In this document: piece after piece, positions 1 through 7,494 of the stretch | How the letters are laid out: the number at the start of each line of letters is the position of its first letter | Numbering within the stretch: the stretch's first letter is position 1 | DNA from: Balneolales bacterium | GTDB lineage: Bacteria > Bacteroidota > Rhodothermia > Balneolales > Natronogracilivirgulaceae | Length of the DNA stretch: 39,653 bases | Assembly (NCBI GenBank): GCA_007132975.1 | Contig: SLNO01000080.1 | Location: 1 to 39,653 of the forward strand | Direction: 5' to 3' | Notes under the pieces: model-generated | The model's database searches: none | What the model was told of the DNA's origin: nothing | What the model saw: the letters and a program-made list of their open reading frames with translations, nothing else | Translations under genes and position numbers: made by a program

Positions 1-63
1 ATCAGAGATCAGAGATCAGAGATCAGAGATCAGAGATCAGAGATCAGAGATCAGAGATCAGGG
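1..63. repeat. Tandem 7-bp repeat (ATCAGAG)n, cut by the window edge
   Basis: Eight perfect copies of ATCAGAG fill positions 1-56 and a ninth copy with one change (ATCAGGG) ends at 63. The array starts at the first base, so its true length is unknown. Because 7 is not a multiple of 3, every forward frame reads the same seven-residue peptide (IRDQRSE) without a stop. One frame stays open to a TGA at 118-120, so the array could be the end of an upstream coding region or a simple noncoding repeat. No function is recognised. Confidence 0.9.
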
Positions 64-343
64 ATGAACCATCGCCTCATCCGCGCGTATAAATGTCCAG
101 AAGCACTTAAAAAAGTTTGAGTGCGACTAGGTGTAACAAGGTGTTGATTTGTATAGTGAATTAGTAGGACAGTCGCATCCTGGCAATTTGTGAAATGTTT
201 TTATTTCCTTTATTGTTTCTGATAGTGCGACCAAGAACCACAAATGAAATACATGGAGGCCTATAGATAACTGTTACGGTTCTTTTCCGGAACACTTGCC
301 CTTGGGGCAATATCAATAAAAATCTCAGCGTTTAAAGGTCAAT
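64..343. other. Intergenic leader of the sigma factor gene
   Basis: This 280-nt stretch between the tandem repeat and the sigma factor gene has no convincing gene. It is AT-rich around 180-220. It contains a loose inverted repeat (TGCGACT at 123-129 and AGTCGCA at 171-177). A possible promoter with an internal dyad lies at 289-316 and is listed separately. Otherwise nothing is recognised. Confidence 0.5.
289..316 (+). promoter_or_regulatory. Possible ECF-type promoter with dyad in the spacer
   Basis: GGAAC at 289-293 resembles the -35 element used by many ECF sigma factors. It is followed by a 17-nt spacer and TATCAA at 311-316, about 28 nt before the sigma factor start at 344. The spacer carries a perfect 6-bp dyad, TTGCCC (296-301) and GGGCAA (305-310). 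Autoregulation by the encoded ECF factor is an inference; the -10 sequence is not diagnostic. Confidence 0.3.
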
Positions 344-973
344 ATGATGTCGCATAAATCTCATAATTCCCTGCATCAGGTAGACGACCATGAATTGGTT
401 CTGCGCTATCGCAGAAACAATGACCAGGAAGCATTCCGGCAGCTGCTGGACCGCCACCAGTCCAAGATATATTCGTATATCTACAGTATGGTCGGAAATG
501 CCGAAACGGCGAATGATATCTTTCAGGAGACATTCACCAAGGTCATCACCAAGATGGATGAAACCTATAATGAGCAGGGTAAGTGGATTGCATGGGTCAT
601 GCGTATCGCCCACAATGCTACCATCGACTATCTTCGCAAGAAGAAGCGGTTTGTCGATGTGAATGCACAGGATGACCCGGACTACGACTTCTATGACAGG
701 CTTACCGACGAGTCGCATGACGATGCCCAGGAGGTTATCGAAAAAGACGAAGCCAAGGACAGCCTCATGAAGCACATTTCAAAACTTCCCAAGGAGCAGC
801 GGGAAGTTGTTATGCTGCGTCATTACTATGAAATGTCATTTAAGGAGATTGCCGAACTCACCAATGTGTCTATCAATACCGCACTTGGTAGGATGAGGTA
901 TGCTCTGATTAACCTGAGAAAAATGTTTGATAAGGAACATGGAAAAGAAGCAAAATATGTCGAGCGTAGATGA
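344..973 (+). CDS. RNA polymerase sigma-70 factor, ECF type
   Basis: This 209-aa protein has the two-domain layout of ECF sigma factors. Region 2, about residues 29-101, binds core polymerase and the -10 element and includes the NDIFQETF stretch at 57-64. Region 4, about 146-196, carries a helix-turn-helix (about 165-193) for -35 recognition. Between them is an acidic linker (about 107-140) rich in Asp and Glu, longer than in minimal ECF factors. Two ATG codons are adjacent at 344 and 347; AAAGG at 334-338 could serve as a weak ribosome site. The 3' end overlaps the next gene, which encodes a single-pass membrane protein and is probably its anti-sigma factor. The family is certain from the motifs; the regulon cannot be read from this window. 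Confidence 0.93.
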   Translation: MMSHKSHNSLHQVDDHELVLRYRRNNDQEAFRQLLDRHQSKIYSYIYSMVGNAETANDIFQETFTKVITKMDETYNEQGKWIAWVMRIAHNATIDYLRKKKRFVDVNAQDDPDYDFYDRLTDESHDDAQEVIEKDEAKDSLMKHISKLPKEQREVVMLRHYYEMSFKEIAELTNVSINTALGRMRYALINLRKMFDKEHGKEAKYVERR

Positions 974-1559
974 ACTATGTGTCAAATACGTTTTTGACGA
1001 ACTGGATCCCTCCGAGATAACACTTGTTGAGCAGGCCATGATGCATGACCAGAACCTGCTCATCGAAGTAGAAAGTTTGAAAAGTACCTGGAGGAGGATA
1101 AAGAAACTGCCCGATCTCACTCCACCGCCGAACATCTCCGAGGCTGTGATAGATCACGCAAAAGATTATTCCACCCAGCAGCAGTTTTTCGTCAGCGGTT
1201 GGAAGAATCCCGGATTACTGGCAACGGCTGCAATAGTGATTTTCAGCCTCCTTATCTCCACGGCCTATCTCTTGCCACTAGAATCCACGAATGGTGGTCA
1301 GGCGGAGGAAGCAGTAACGGCATCTTTAGGTGCCAGCGCATCCTCAACGTTGCAAACGCCGGGTCTATATGGTCAGTTTTTTAGTATCTGGAATGGAGAT
1401 GGCAACATTGTCACCGTTGGTGCAGAAAACAAAGCTGTTACTGGCACAGAAGCCGACTCCCTTCAACGGCAGCTATTATTACCATCACATCCAGAGTCAC
1501 AGTCCATCATTCTTTCACCTGCATTCCGGGACTTTCAGCTAACGGGAGCCCGAAACTGA
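939..1559 (+). CDS. Probable membrane-anchored anti-sigma factor
   Basis: This 206-aa protein has an acidic, helical cytoplasmic N-terminus of about 90 residues, one strongly hydrophobic segment at about 91-113 and a Ser/Thr/Ala-rich C-terminal part of about 90 residues, presumably periplasmic. The arrangement and the overlap with the preceding ECF sigma gene (939-973) are typical of an anti-sigma factor that holds its sigma at the membrane. No HxxxCxxC zinc-binding motif is present; the only N-terminal cysteine is Cys14. ATG at 939 is chosen; ATG at 957 (removing six residues) and a TTG at 927 are alternatives. Overlap suggests translational coupling. The anti-sigma role rests on context and topology, since no strong sequence signature is visible. 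Confidence 0.7.
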   Translation: MEKKQNMSSVDELCVKYVFDELDPSEITLVEQAMMHDQNLLIEVESLKSTWRRIKKLPDLTPPPNISEAVIDHAKDYSTQQQFFVSGWKNPGLLATAAIVIFSLLISTAYLLPLESTNGGQAEEAVTASLGASASSTLQTPGLYGQFFSIWNGDGNIVTVGAENKAVTGTEADSLQRQLLLPSHPESQSIILSPAFRDFQLTGARN

Positions 1560-1764
1560 TACTGCTTATTGAACTTTCTACTACCACGAGATATTTCTTG
1601 TTTTACCGCAGTTCGAACCACTCAACCGGATACGGCTTTTTCCCACATTTCCCTTGATTGGGAGTGCTACCTTTACAAATATATTCTTACCTTTAGAGGT
1701 CTTTCAGCTAACGAAGCGAAGCTGAAGAAATCGTGTTCTATCTGGTTACAATTCAATACTTTAT
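1560..1764. other. Intergenic region before parA with direct repeat and small hairpin
   Basis: These 205 nt separate the anti-sigma gene from parA. CTTTCAGCTAACG at 1701-1713 is an exact copy of 1532-1544 at the end of the anti-sigma gene. TTCAGCT (1703-1709) can pair with AGCTGAA (1720-1726) across a 10-nt loop. Two TACCTTTA sequences (1668-1675 and 1688-1695) match seven of eight positions of the Bacteroidota -7 box, but neither has a well-spaced TTG upstream. No gene is seen. Confidence 0.4.
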
Positions 1765-2577
1765 ATGGGAAAAGTTATATCTGTAGCAAATCAGAAAGGT
1801 GGTGTTGGCAAGACCACGACGGCAATAAATCTGGCCGCAAGCCTGGCTGCAATTGAGCACACGACACTCCTGATCGACATTGATCCGCAAAGTAATTCCA
1901 CCAGTGGTACCGGATTTGAATACAAGGTAATTGACAACTCCATTTACCAGGTGCTTGTTGAGGGGTATAGTGCCAAAGAAGCAGTAAAAAAATCCGAACT
2001 TCCTTTTCTTGATATCATACCGTCGCATATAAATCTTGTGGGTGCGGAAATTGAAATGGTCGATCGCCCTCAACGGGAAAAAATCCTTAGAAATGCTATT
2101 GAAGAAATCAGGCAAGACTACGATTTCATTATCATTGACTGCCCGCCGTCGCTTGGCCTTCTGACAATCAACTCCCTCACTGCTTCCGACTCCGTACTTA
2201 TACCTGTTCAGTGTGAATATTTCGCGTTGGAAGGTCTTGGGCAGCTTCTGAACACCATCAAAATTGTTCGCCAGCATCTAAACACGGAATTGGATATAGA
2301 AGGTGTTGTACTAACCATGTACGACACCAGAACGCGTCTATCAAATCAGGTGGCAGATGAAGTGAAGCGCTACTTCGACAACCGTGTCTTTGAGACCGTT
2401 ATTTCGAGAAATGTCCGGCTCGCAGAAGCGCCTAGTTTCGGGAAACCCGTACTGCTGTATGACTCGGTGTCGGTTGGTTCCAGAAACTATCTGGCCCTGG
2501 CCCGGGAAATAGTGATCAGAAACAAGAAGCTTTTCCGGAAAAGCTCCGTTTTCACAGAAAAAAGCAAACAGGCATAG
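1765..2577 (+). CDS. parA: Chromosome partitioning ATPase ParA (Soj)
   Basis: This 270-aa protein is a Walker-type ParA ATPase that binds nucleoid DNA as an ATP dimer and moves ParB-parS complexes during chromosome segregation. The deviant Walker A motif KGGVGKTT lies at residues 11-18 with its signature second lysine. The IDIDPQ motif (A') is at about 37-42, and the IIDCPPSLG segment (Walker B) is near 120-130. There is no N-terminal DNA-binding extension, so it is the short chromosomal Soj type rather than a plasmid ParA of the P1 kind. It is followed 42 nt later by parB and then by a DUF5683 gene, the usual order in the Bacteroidota group. ATG at 1765 places the start directly before the conserved first strand. 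Confidence 0.97.
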   Translation: MGKVISVANQKGGVGKTTTAINLAASLAAIEHTTLLIDIDPQSNSTSGTGFEYKVIDNSIYQVLVEGYSAKEAVKKSELPFLDIIPSHINLVGAEIEMVDRPQREKILRNAIEEIRQDYDFIIIDCPPSLGLLTINSLTASDSVLIPVQCEYFALEGLGQLLNTIKIVRQHLNTELDIEGVVLTMYDTRTRLSNQVADEVKRYFDNRVFETVISRNVRLAEAPSFGKPVLLYDSVSVGSRNYLALAREIVIRNKKLFRKSSVFTEKSKQA

Positions 2578-2619
2578 GAATAGTCCGGCACTGAAACAAA
2601 CCGGAAATCATGAATTATT

Positions 2620-3537
2620 ATGGCAAAAAAAGTATTAGGCAGAGGTCTTGGCGCTTTTTTCCCCGAGTATGATGACAAGGGAGAGGATACACAGGGACAA
2701 ACACACGGGGCAATTGACAGAGAACGCGTGCTTCAGCGTGTGAATGTCATCAAGGAGCTGGCGGTCTCAAATATCCGGCCCAATCCCTACCAGCCCCGTG
2801 AGGACTTTGATGAAATTAAACTTCAGGAGCTCTCTGATTCTATCCGGATGCATGGTCTGATCCAGCCGGTTACCGTCAGGGCCATTGGAAGCGAGAGGTA
2901 CGAACTTATAAGTGGTGAAAGGAGGTTGCGAGCCACAAAAATGGCGGGAATTGGAACCATTCCAGCCTATGTCAGGGAAGTGGATGATGATGAACTGATT
3001 GCATTTGCTCTTATCGAGAATGTCCAGCGTGAGCAGCTTAATCCCATTGAGATCGCATTGGGCTACAAGCGGTTGATCGAGGAGTGCAGTTATACGCAAG
3101 ATCAAGTGGCTAGAAAACTTGGGAAAAACCGCTCCACCATTACCAACATGCTTCGTTTGCTTAATTTGCGGCCACCCATACAGCATGCTTTGAAAACCGG
3201 AGCCATATCCACTGGACATGCAAGAAGCCTGATATCCATAGAGGATTCAAAAATTCAGGACAAGCTTCTGAAAAAATCCATTGATGATGATTGGTCGGTG
3301 CGTCAAATCGAAGAAGCCGTCAGGAAACTTGACCAGCGTAAAAAGTCCCGAAGTGCTCTTTTGCAAAAAAAGGACCAGGAAGATCTTTATCTAATGGAAC
3401 TTTCCAGTCGATTGCGTGACAAATACAGCACACGTGTGCAGATAAAAAAGAAAATAAAGGGTGGGGAGATCCGCCTGGAATACTACTCGGATGACGACCT
3501 GGAGCGTATCATATCACTGCTTGATTCTGTTGATTAG
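2620..3537 (+). CDS. parB: Chromosome partitioning protein ParB
   Basis: This 305-aa protein is the parS-binding CTPase clamp of the ParABS system. The N-terminus carries the GRGLGAFFPE segment (7-16), the place where ParB proteins typically contact ParA. The ParB/Sulfiredoxin nucleotide-binding domain follows at about 45-145, with box I GERRLRA at 99-105 and box II ENVQREQLNPIE at 133-144. A helix-turn-helix at about 159-180 recognises parS, and the C-terminal 60 residues should form the dimer domain. The gene overlaps the start of the next gene by about 8 nt if that gene starts at 3530. A 12-bp palindrome with a CACGTG core lies inside it at 3428-3439, but it does not match consensus parS well. 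Confidence 0.97.
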   Translation: MAKKVLGRGLGAFFPEYDDKGEDTQGQTHGAIDRERVLQRVNVIKELAVSNIRPNPYQPREDFDEIKLQELSDSIRMHGLIQPVTVRAIGSERYELISGERRLRATKMAGIGTIPAYVREVDDDELIAFALIENVQREQLNPIEIALGYKRLIEECSYTQDQVARKLGKNRSTITNMLRLLNLRPPIQHALKTGAISTGHARSLISIEDSKIQDKLLKKSIDDDWSVRQIEEAVRKLDQRKKSRSALLQKKDQEDLYLMELSSRLRDKYSTRVQIKKKIKGGEIRLEYYSDDDLERIISLLDSVD

Positions 3538-4384
3538 GGGTGAGGGAACGGGCAAAATCAGCACCTTTGTCCTTTCGCTTTCCATGTCAGCACTTTTCAT
3601 GCTGGTTCCGGCTTGGACCTGCGCTTTCCACACCGCATCCGGAAGCCTGTCATCTACGGGTACGGAACTCAAAGGAGCAGACAGGGGGATGTCCTACCAT
3701 CTTGCGGATGCGAATAATCACCCTATATTCGCAATATCCTTGGTTCCGGGCTCTCAACAAACCTTTCAACTCAATTGGCAAACCGGTAGTGCCGCTTCCG
3801 CTTCCCATAATTCCATGGCATTATCAAGCTTTTTTTTGGATGACGGTGCCCTGCAAGCCGATACGGTACCAAGGCCATCAACGGTAATGCGCAAGTCAAT
3901 GATTTTGCCGGGTTGGGGGCAGGTCGTGAACCGTCAGGCATGGAAAGTCCCGATTATTTACGGGATGCTGGCGGGCCTGACGTATTACAGCATACTGATG
4001 GATCAGAACTACCGGGATTACCGAGCCGCATTTTACAACAGCCAGAACCCTGACGGCGATCAGCGATTTGGTCCAACCCCGCCACACATCGATCCGAACC
4101 AAAACCCGGAGTCAATGCGTTACAACAGGAATGTTTATCGTAACAGGCGGGATTTGACCATTATCGGTGTGGTACTTGCATATGGACTTAATATCGTGGA
4201 TGCTTATGTTTTTGCGCAAATGAGGGATTTTGATGTCAGTGATGATCTCAGTGCGCGTTTTCAGCTGGGGCCTGCTCCAGTGAATTCAAATTGGGACCTG
4301 CAAAGCACACCACATACATCCATGCCGTTTCGTCTTGTCGGAGGCAATGGGGTAATGTTGACCCTGCAACTTGCGTTTCGATAA
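3530..4384 (+). CDS. DUF5683 family membrane protein
   Basis: This protein of about 284 aa matches the uncharacterised DUF5683 family of the Bacteroidota group. The recognisable core begins near residue 121 with RKSMILPGWGQ, followed by a hydrophobic segment at about 141-157, a Tyr/Asn/Arg-rich stretch, and a second hydrophobic segment at about 207-227. The N-terminus looks like a signal peptide or anchor. No ATG gives a full hydrophobic N-terminus with positive charges, so TTG at 3530 is chosen (overlapping parB by 8 nt). GTG 3461, ATG 3491 and ATG 3584 are alternatives. Position immediately after parAB is conserved in this group, so co-expression with the partition genes is likely. No enzymatic motif is seen; a role linking the envelope and segregation would be speculation. 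Confidence 0.82.
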   Translation: MIRGEGTGKISTFVLSLSMSALFMLVPAWTCAFHTASGSLSSTGTELKGADRGMSYHLADANNHPIFAISLVPGSQQTFQLNWQTGSAASASHNSMALSSFFLDDGALQADTVPRPSTVMRKSMILPGWGQVVNRQAWKVPIIYGMLAGLTYYSILMDQNYRDYRAAFYNSQNPDGDQRFGPTPPHIDPNQNPESMRYNRNVYRNRRDLTIIGVVLAYGLNIVDAYVFAQMRDFDVSDDLSARFQLGPAPVNSNWDLQSTPHTSMPFRLVGGNGVMLTLQLAFR

Positions 4385-4412
4385 TAATAAATCAGCAAAT
4401 TGTCACAAGATT

Positions 4413-5105
4413 ATGGAAAAAAAGAGAAAACAAATACAGAGCAGATACGACTCACGATTTGAGAAGGATGTCTGGGGCGTCTTCAAGGTTATGGGAGAGT
4501 TTGTGGATGGATATGAAAAAATGTCCCATGTTGGTCCCTGTGTATCATTTTTTGGATCTGCCAGGCTGCAAGAGGACCATCCCTACTACAAACTTGCCGT
4601 AGATACTGCAAAAAAAATGTCAGAAACCGGATTCGGTATCATCACCGGTGGGGGGCCGGGCATCATGGAAGCAGGAAACCGAGGAGCCCATTTGGCTGGT
4701 GGGACCTCCGTCGGACTTTGCATCTCACTCCCCAATGAACCGACAGCCAACCCATATATTGGAAAGGACTTCCGGATCCATTTCAACTACTTTTTTGCAA
4801 GGAAGGTGATGTTTGTGAAATACGCACAAGGCTTTGTGGTATTGCCTGGTGGGTTTGGAACTCTGGACGAATTTTTCGAGGCAATGACGCTGATCCAGAC
4901 AAAAAAAATACACCAGTTTCCGATCATCATGATGGGTAAGGATTACTGGGGCGGTCTAATTGACTGGATAAAAAACAGAATGGTAGAGGAAAAGACCATT
5001 GATGTTAAAGATTTAGAACTGTTCCACGTCACCGATGATCCGGATGAGGCCACATCCATCATCTACAACTTCTATGAAACCAATAAACTAAGACCCAATT
5101 TCTAG
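4413..5105 (+). CDS. LOG family protein (TIGR00730-type Rossmann fold)
   Basis: This 230-aa protein belongs to the LOG / lysine-decarboxylase-like family, whose studied members hydrolyse nucleoside 5'-monophosphates (cytokinin riboside monophosphates or AMP) to free base and ribose 5-phosphate. The nucleotide-binding segment GGGPGIMEAGNRGA is at 79-92, the catalytic Arg-Lys pair is at 130-131, and the family hallmark PGGFGTLDE is at 145-153. The N-terminal 35 residues are basic then amphipathic, an extension seen in the longer bacterial subgroup. ATG at 4413 is chosen, because the upstream in-frame start at 4371 lies inside the preceding gene. The real substrate is unknown; old annotations as lysine decarboxylase are not supported. 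Confidence 0.9.
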   Translation: MEKKRKQIQSRYDSRFEKDVWGVFKVMGEFVDGYEKMSHVGPCVSFFGSARLQEDHPYYKLAVDTAKKMSETGFGIITGGGPGIMEAGNRGAHLAGGTSVGLCISLPNEPTANPYIGKDFRIHFNYFFARKVMFVKYAQGFVVLPGGFGTLDEFFEAMTLIQTKKIHQFPIIMMGKDYWGGLIDWIKNRMVEEKTIDVKDLELFHVTDDPDEATSIIYNFYETNKLRPNF

Positions 5106-5246
5106 TTGATTGCCGGTATGAGTTAATTCAAGTTTTTTTGCGGTATTGAAAACATAAAATGTTAAATTAAGCTCCCGCAGGTACGAAGTTTACGATTTGT
5201 AACGTTTTTACAGTCGATCACCAAAACAAAAATTCAATTGATTACT

Positions 5247-6230
5247 ATGAACGTTGTAAAAAGAGCCTCAGTGGTTATGACAGCCCTGCTGATAACCCTT
5301 TGTTTCAGTGAGGGTGCACTGGCACAATCACGGGAAGATGCCATCACCAAATTCAACGAAGGTTTTGCTTTATTCAATGAACAAGGTGACTTCCTTTCTG
5401 CTATTGAGAAGTTCAAGGAAACCATTGTCATTGCCGACGAGGTTGGATCCGAAGCTAATGACATCCGTGAGCGCGCTGTAGGCCAAATTCCCAGACTGGC
5501 TTTCATGCATGCCGCCCAGCTGGTGAGGGAAAGAAACCTTGAAGAGGCGATAGAAGCGTTTCATGAGACCATCCGACTCGCAGAACAATTTGAAGATGAC
5601 AACACCTTGCGACGGGCACGCGGCAACCTGCCTGCCCTGCATTTGAACATTGGCAATCAGTTTTTCAGAAACGAGCAAAATGAGGCGGCGCTTGAACAGT
5701 ATCGCAAAGCAACTGAGCTAAATCCGTCGTATATCACTGCCTACTACCAGATGGCACTAGTATATCGCCGTATGGGCAACCTTGAAAGGGCTCTTGAGAA
5801 TTTTGATACGTCCATCGATCTTGCCAGGGAAGCCGGTGATCAGGAAAACCTTGAAAGAAGCCAGCGTGCTGCGAGAGACTACCTGGTTTTTCGGGCATCT
5901 GAGCAAATCGAGGAAGAGTATTTCAATCGTGCTCTCGATCTCTTGAACCGTGCCGCAGGGTATGGCGAAAGCGCAAGCTTGCACTATCGCTTCGCAGAAG
6001 TATATAACAACCAGCGAAGATACAGCGACGCTAGGGCCAGTGCCGAGCGTGCACTCGAACTGGAAACAGGAGGAAGAGCTGACAGGGCAAGAATTTACTT
6101 CGAACTCGGTCTGGCTCACAAAGGACTGGAAAATACACAGGCCGCCTGCAGCGCTTTCCGAAATGCAATGGTTGGTGACTTCCGCTCACCTGCAGAGCAT
6201 GAAATTCAGCATGAGCTGAACTGCAACTGA
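5247..6230 (+). CDS. Secreted tetratricopeptide-repeat protein
   Basis: This 327-aa protein starts with a clear Sec signal peptide (basic N-terminus, hydrophobic core about 9-23, likely cleavage after ALAQ near residue 27). The mature part is almost entirely helical TPR-type repeats with acidic and alanine-rich faces. Recognisable units begin near EDAITKFNEGFALFNE, LHLNIGNQFFRNEQNEAALEQYRKA, TAYYQMALVYRRMGNLERALENF and ARIYFELGLAHKGLENTQAA. There is no enzymatic domain, so it is probably a periplasmic scaffold or adaptor. ATG at 5247 is preferred over an in-frame TTG at 5238. Two cysteines close to the C-terminus could form a disulfide. It ends 35 nt before a strong terminator. Specific partners cannot be inferred. 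Confidence 0.85.
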   Translation: MNVVKRASVVMTALLITLCFSEGALAQSREDAITKFNEGFALFNEQGDFLSAIEKFKETIVIADEVGSEANDIRERAVGQIPRLAFMHAAQLVRERNLEEAIEAFHETIRLAEQFEDDNTLRRARGNLPALHLNIGNQFFRNEQNEAALEQYRKATELNPSYITAYYQMALVYRRMGNLERALENFDTSIDLAREAGDQENLERSQRAARDYLVFRASEQIEEEYFNRALDLLNRAAGYGESASLHYRFAEVYNNQRRYSDARASAERALELETGGRADRARIYFELGLAHKGLENTQAACSAFRNAMVGDFRSPAEHEIQHELNCN

Positions 6231-6265
6231 CCTGCTGTCCGCAGGAAATGCACGGGTTTTTCTGA

Positions 6266-6300
6266 AGACCCTGTCAGCTGCTGGCAGGGTCTTTTTTTTT
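6266..6300 (+). terminator. Intrinsic terminator of the TPR gene
   Basis: AGACCCTG (6266-6273) pairs perfectly with CAGGGTCT (6285-6292). Four further base pairs (one G-U) close a 3-nt loop, and the stem is followed by an uninterrupted run of T to 6300. The T-run lies only on the plus-strand side, so it terminates the rightward transcript. The stop codon of the convergent phosphatase gene (6274-6276) is inside the hairpin. Confidence 0.9.
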
Positions 6301-7494
6301 GGGTATGGCAGCAATTTGGGCGGCTGGTTGGCGTTTGTCAGCTGATTGGCCTTTTTTCAAGAGAGTTTGGGACACGTTTGGGTGCATATGCACACAAGTA
6401 AACGTGATATCATCCATCAATTTCTCACCCTCTATAAACTCTTCCACAGCAATCTGGATTTTTTTCAAGATGGTTGTGGCGTGCAGGGAGCCGTACAACT
6501 CAAACAAATCACGAAGCCGGTGCTCATCGTACTGCTCCATATGAGGGTTGCGGGCTTCGGTCAGTCCATCAGTATAAAAAAGGAGGTTATCACCCGGCTG
6601 CATGTTGATGGAAAGCTGTTTGAGATGTTCTCCAAACAGCTTTGTACTGGTGATTCCAAGTCCCAGCCCGGATGATCGAAGTTCACTCACTGCATCCCTT
6701 GAGGCGTGATACAGAAGCGGAGGATTATGTCCGGCCCGGCACAACGTCACAGGGGAGCCGTCGGCGGGAAAGAAAGCTGCACAGGCTGTGACAAACGTTT
6801 TGTCCTTTTTCCCGGATTTTATGTAGTCATTAAGGTGGAGGAAAAGCTCTTTGGGGTCAGGTTTGAGTTTTTCAATTATGAGATGTACCAGAGCCTGCAA
6901 CCGTACCATGTACAGTGCCGCCGATAACCCCTTTCCAGAAACATCGGCTATCACGTAATAGGTACCTTCTTCCGTATCCACGACATCGACATAATCACCG
7001 CCAACTTCGCTGGCGGTGCTGGCGAATGAGGCAAACTCCATACTGCCGTGCCTGATTATTGACCCTGGCAGCAGGCTGATCTGAATGTCCCTTGCAAGGT
7101 CAATCTCTTTCATCACATCTGACTTTTCCAGTAGTTCAAGCAGCAGAAGCAGTACAAGAACAACAATGCCAAGAGGCAGCATGATGGTAGCCAACGGCCC
7201 GCTGCCTAATAAATAGATCACAAATCCGGCAAATGAAAACCCCAATGCAAGTCTTCTGGCAGGGGTGAGGCGCAACAGAAGGGATGAGAGCAGCTTGAAA
7301 AGCCGAACCGGTGGCTTTTTATTTTCCTTTTCTTCCGGCCGAACGCCCACAGCATCGTAATAGAGTTCCATAAGCCGCCTGGAATCATCCTGAAACTCCT
7401 TTCCGATACGTTCAGGGGTCATATCCCTGGTGTACTCGCGATAGAAGTTTTTCGTATTCCTGAATGCCTGACGAGTTTCGTTCTTTAAACCCAT
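6274..7494 (-). CDS. Membrane-tethered PP2C / RsbU-SpoIIE type serine phosphatase
   Basis: This 406-aa protein has a basic cytoplasmic N-terminus (1-80), two hydrophobic segments (about 83-97 and 101-122) forming a hairpin anchor, and a C-terminal PPM/SpoIIE-type phosphatase domain. Metal-binding and catalytic motifs are intact: EVGGDYVD at 163-170, ADVSGKG at 183-189, CRAGHNPPLLY, YTDGLTEARN near 317 and DDITF near 365. Such proteins dephosphorylate anti-anti-sigma (STAS) proteins in partner-switching networks, but no STAS or HATPase kinase gene lies nearby. The C-terminus ends in a Lys-rich tail (KKKDPASS) encoded by the terminator hairpin of the convergent TPR gene. An ATTATAAT sequence at 7507-7514 lies only 12 nt upstream of the start. 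Family assignment is firm; target unknown. Confidence 0.92.
   Translation of the reverse strand: MGLKNETRQAFRNTKNFYREYTRDMTPERIGKEFQDDSRRLMELYYDAVGVRPEEKENKKPPVRLFKLLSSLLLRLTPARRLALGFSFAGFVIYLLGSGPLATIMLPLGIVVLVLLLLLELLEKSDVMKEIDLARDIQISLLPGSIIRHGSMEFASFASTASEVGGDYVDVVDTEEGTYYVIADVSGKGLSAALYMVRLQALVHLIIEKLKPDPKELFLHLNDYIKSGKKDKTFVTACAAFFPADGSPVTLCRAGHNPPLLYHASRDAVSELRSSGLGLGITSTKLFGEHLKQLSINMQPGDNLLFYTDGLTEARNPHMEQYDEHRLRDLFELYGSLHATTILKKIQIAVEEFIEGEKLMDDITFTCVHMHPNVSQTLLKKGQSADKRQPAAQIAAIPKKKDPASS

Noticed and set aside
223..231. TAGTGCGAC shared by the sigma leader and the lon upstream region (15588-15596)
   Set aside because: A 9-mer occurring twice in about 40 kb is near chance expectation and the contexts differ.
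1611..1619. GTTCGAACC resembling a tRNA T-loop
   Set aside because: Flanking bases cannot form the T-stem, and no acceptor, D-arm or anticodon arm is found around it.
4413..5105. Lysine decarboxylase annotation for the LOG-family gene
   Set aside because: PGGFGTLDE and the Arg-Lys pair are hallmarks of LOG phosphoribohydrolases, and no pyridoxal-phosphate lysine motif is present.
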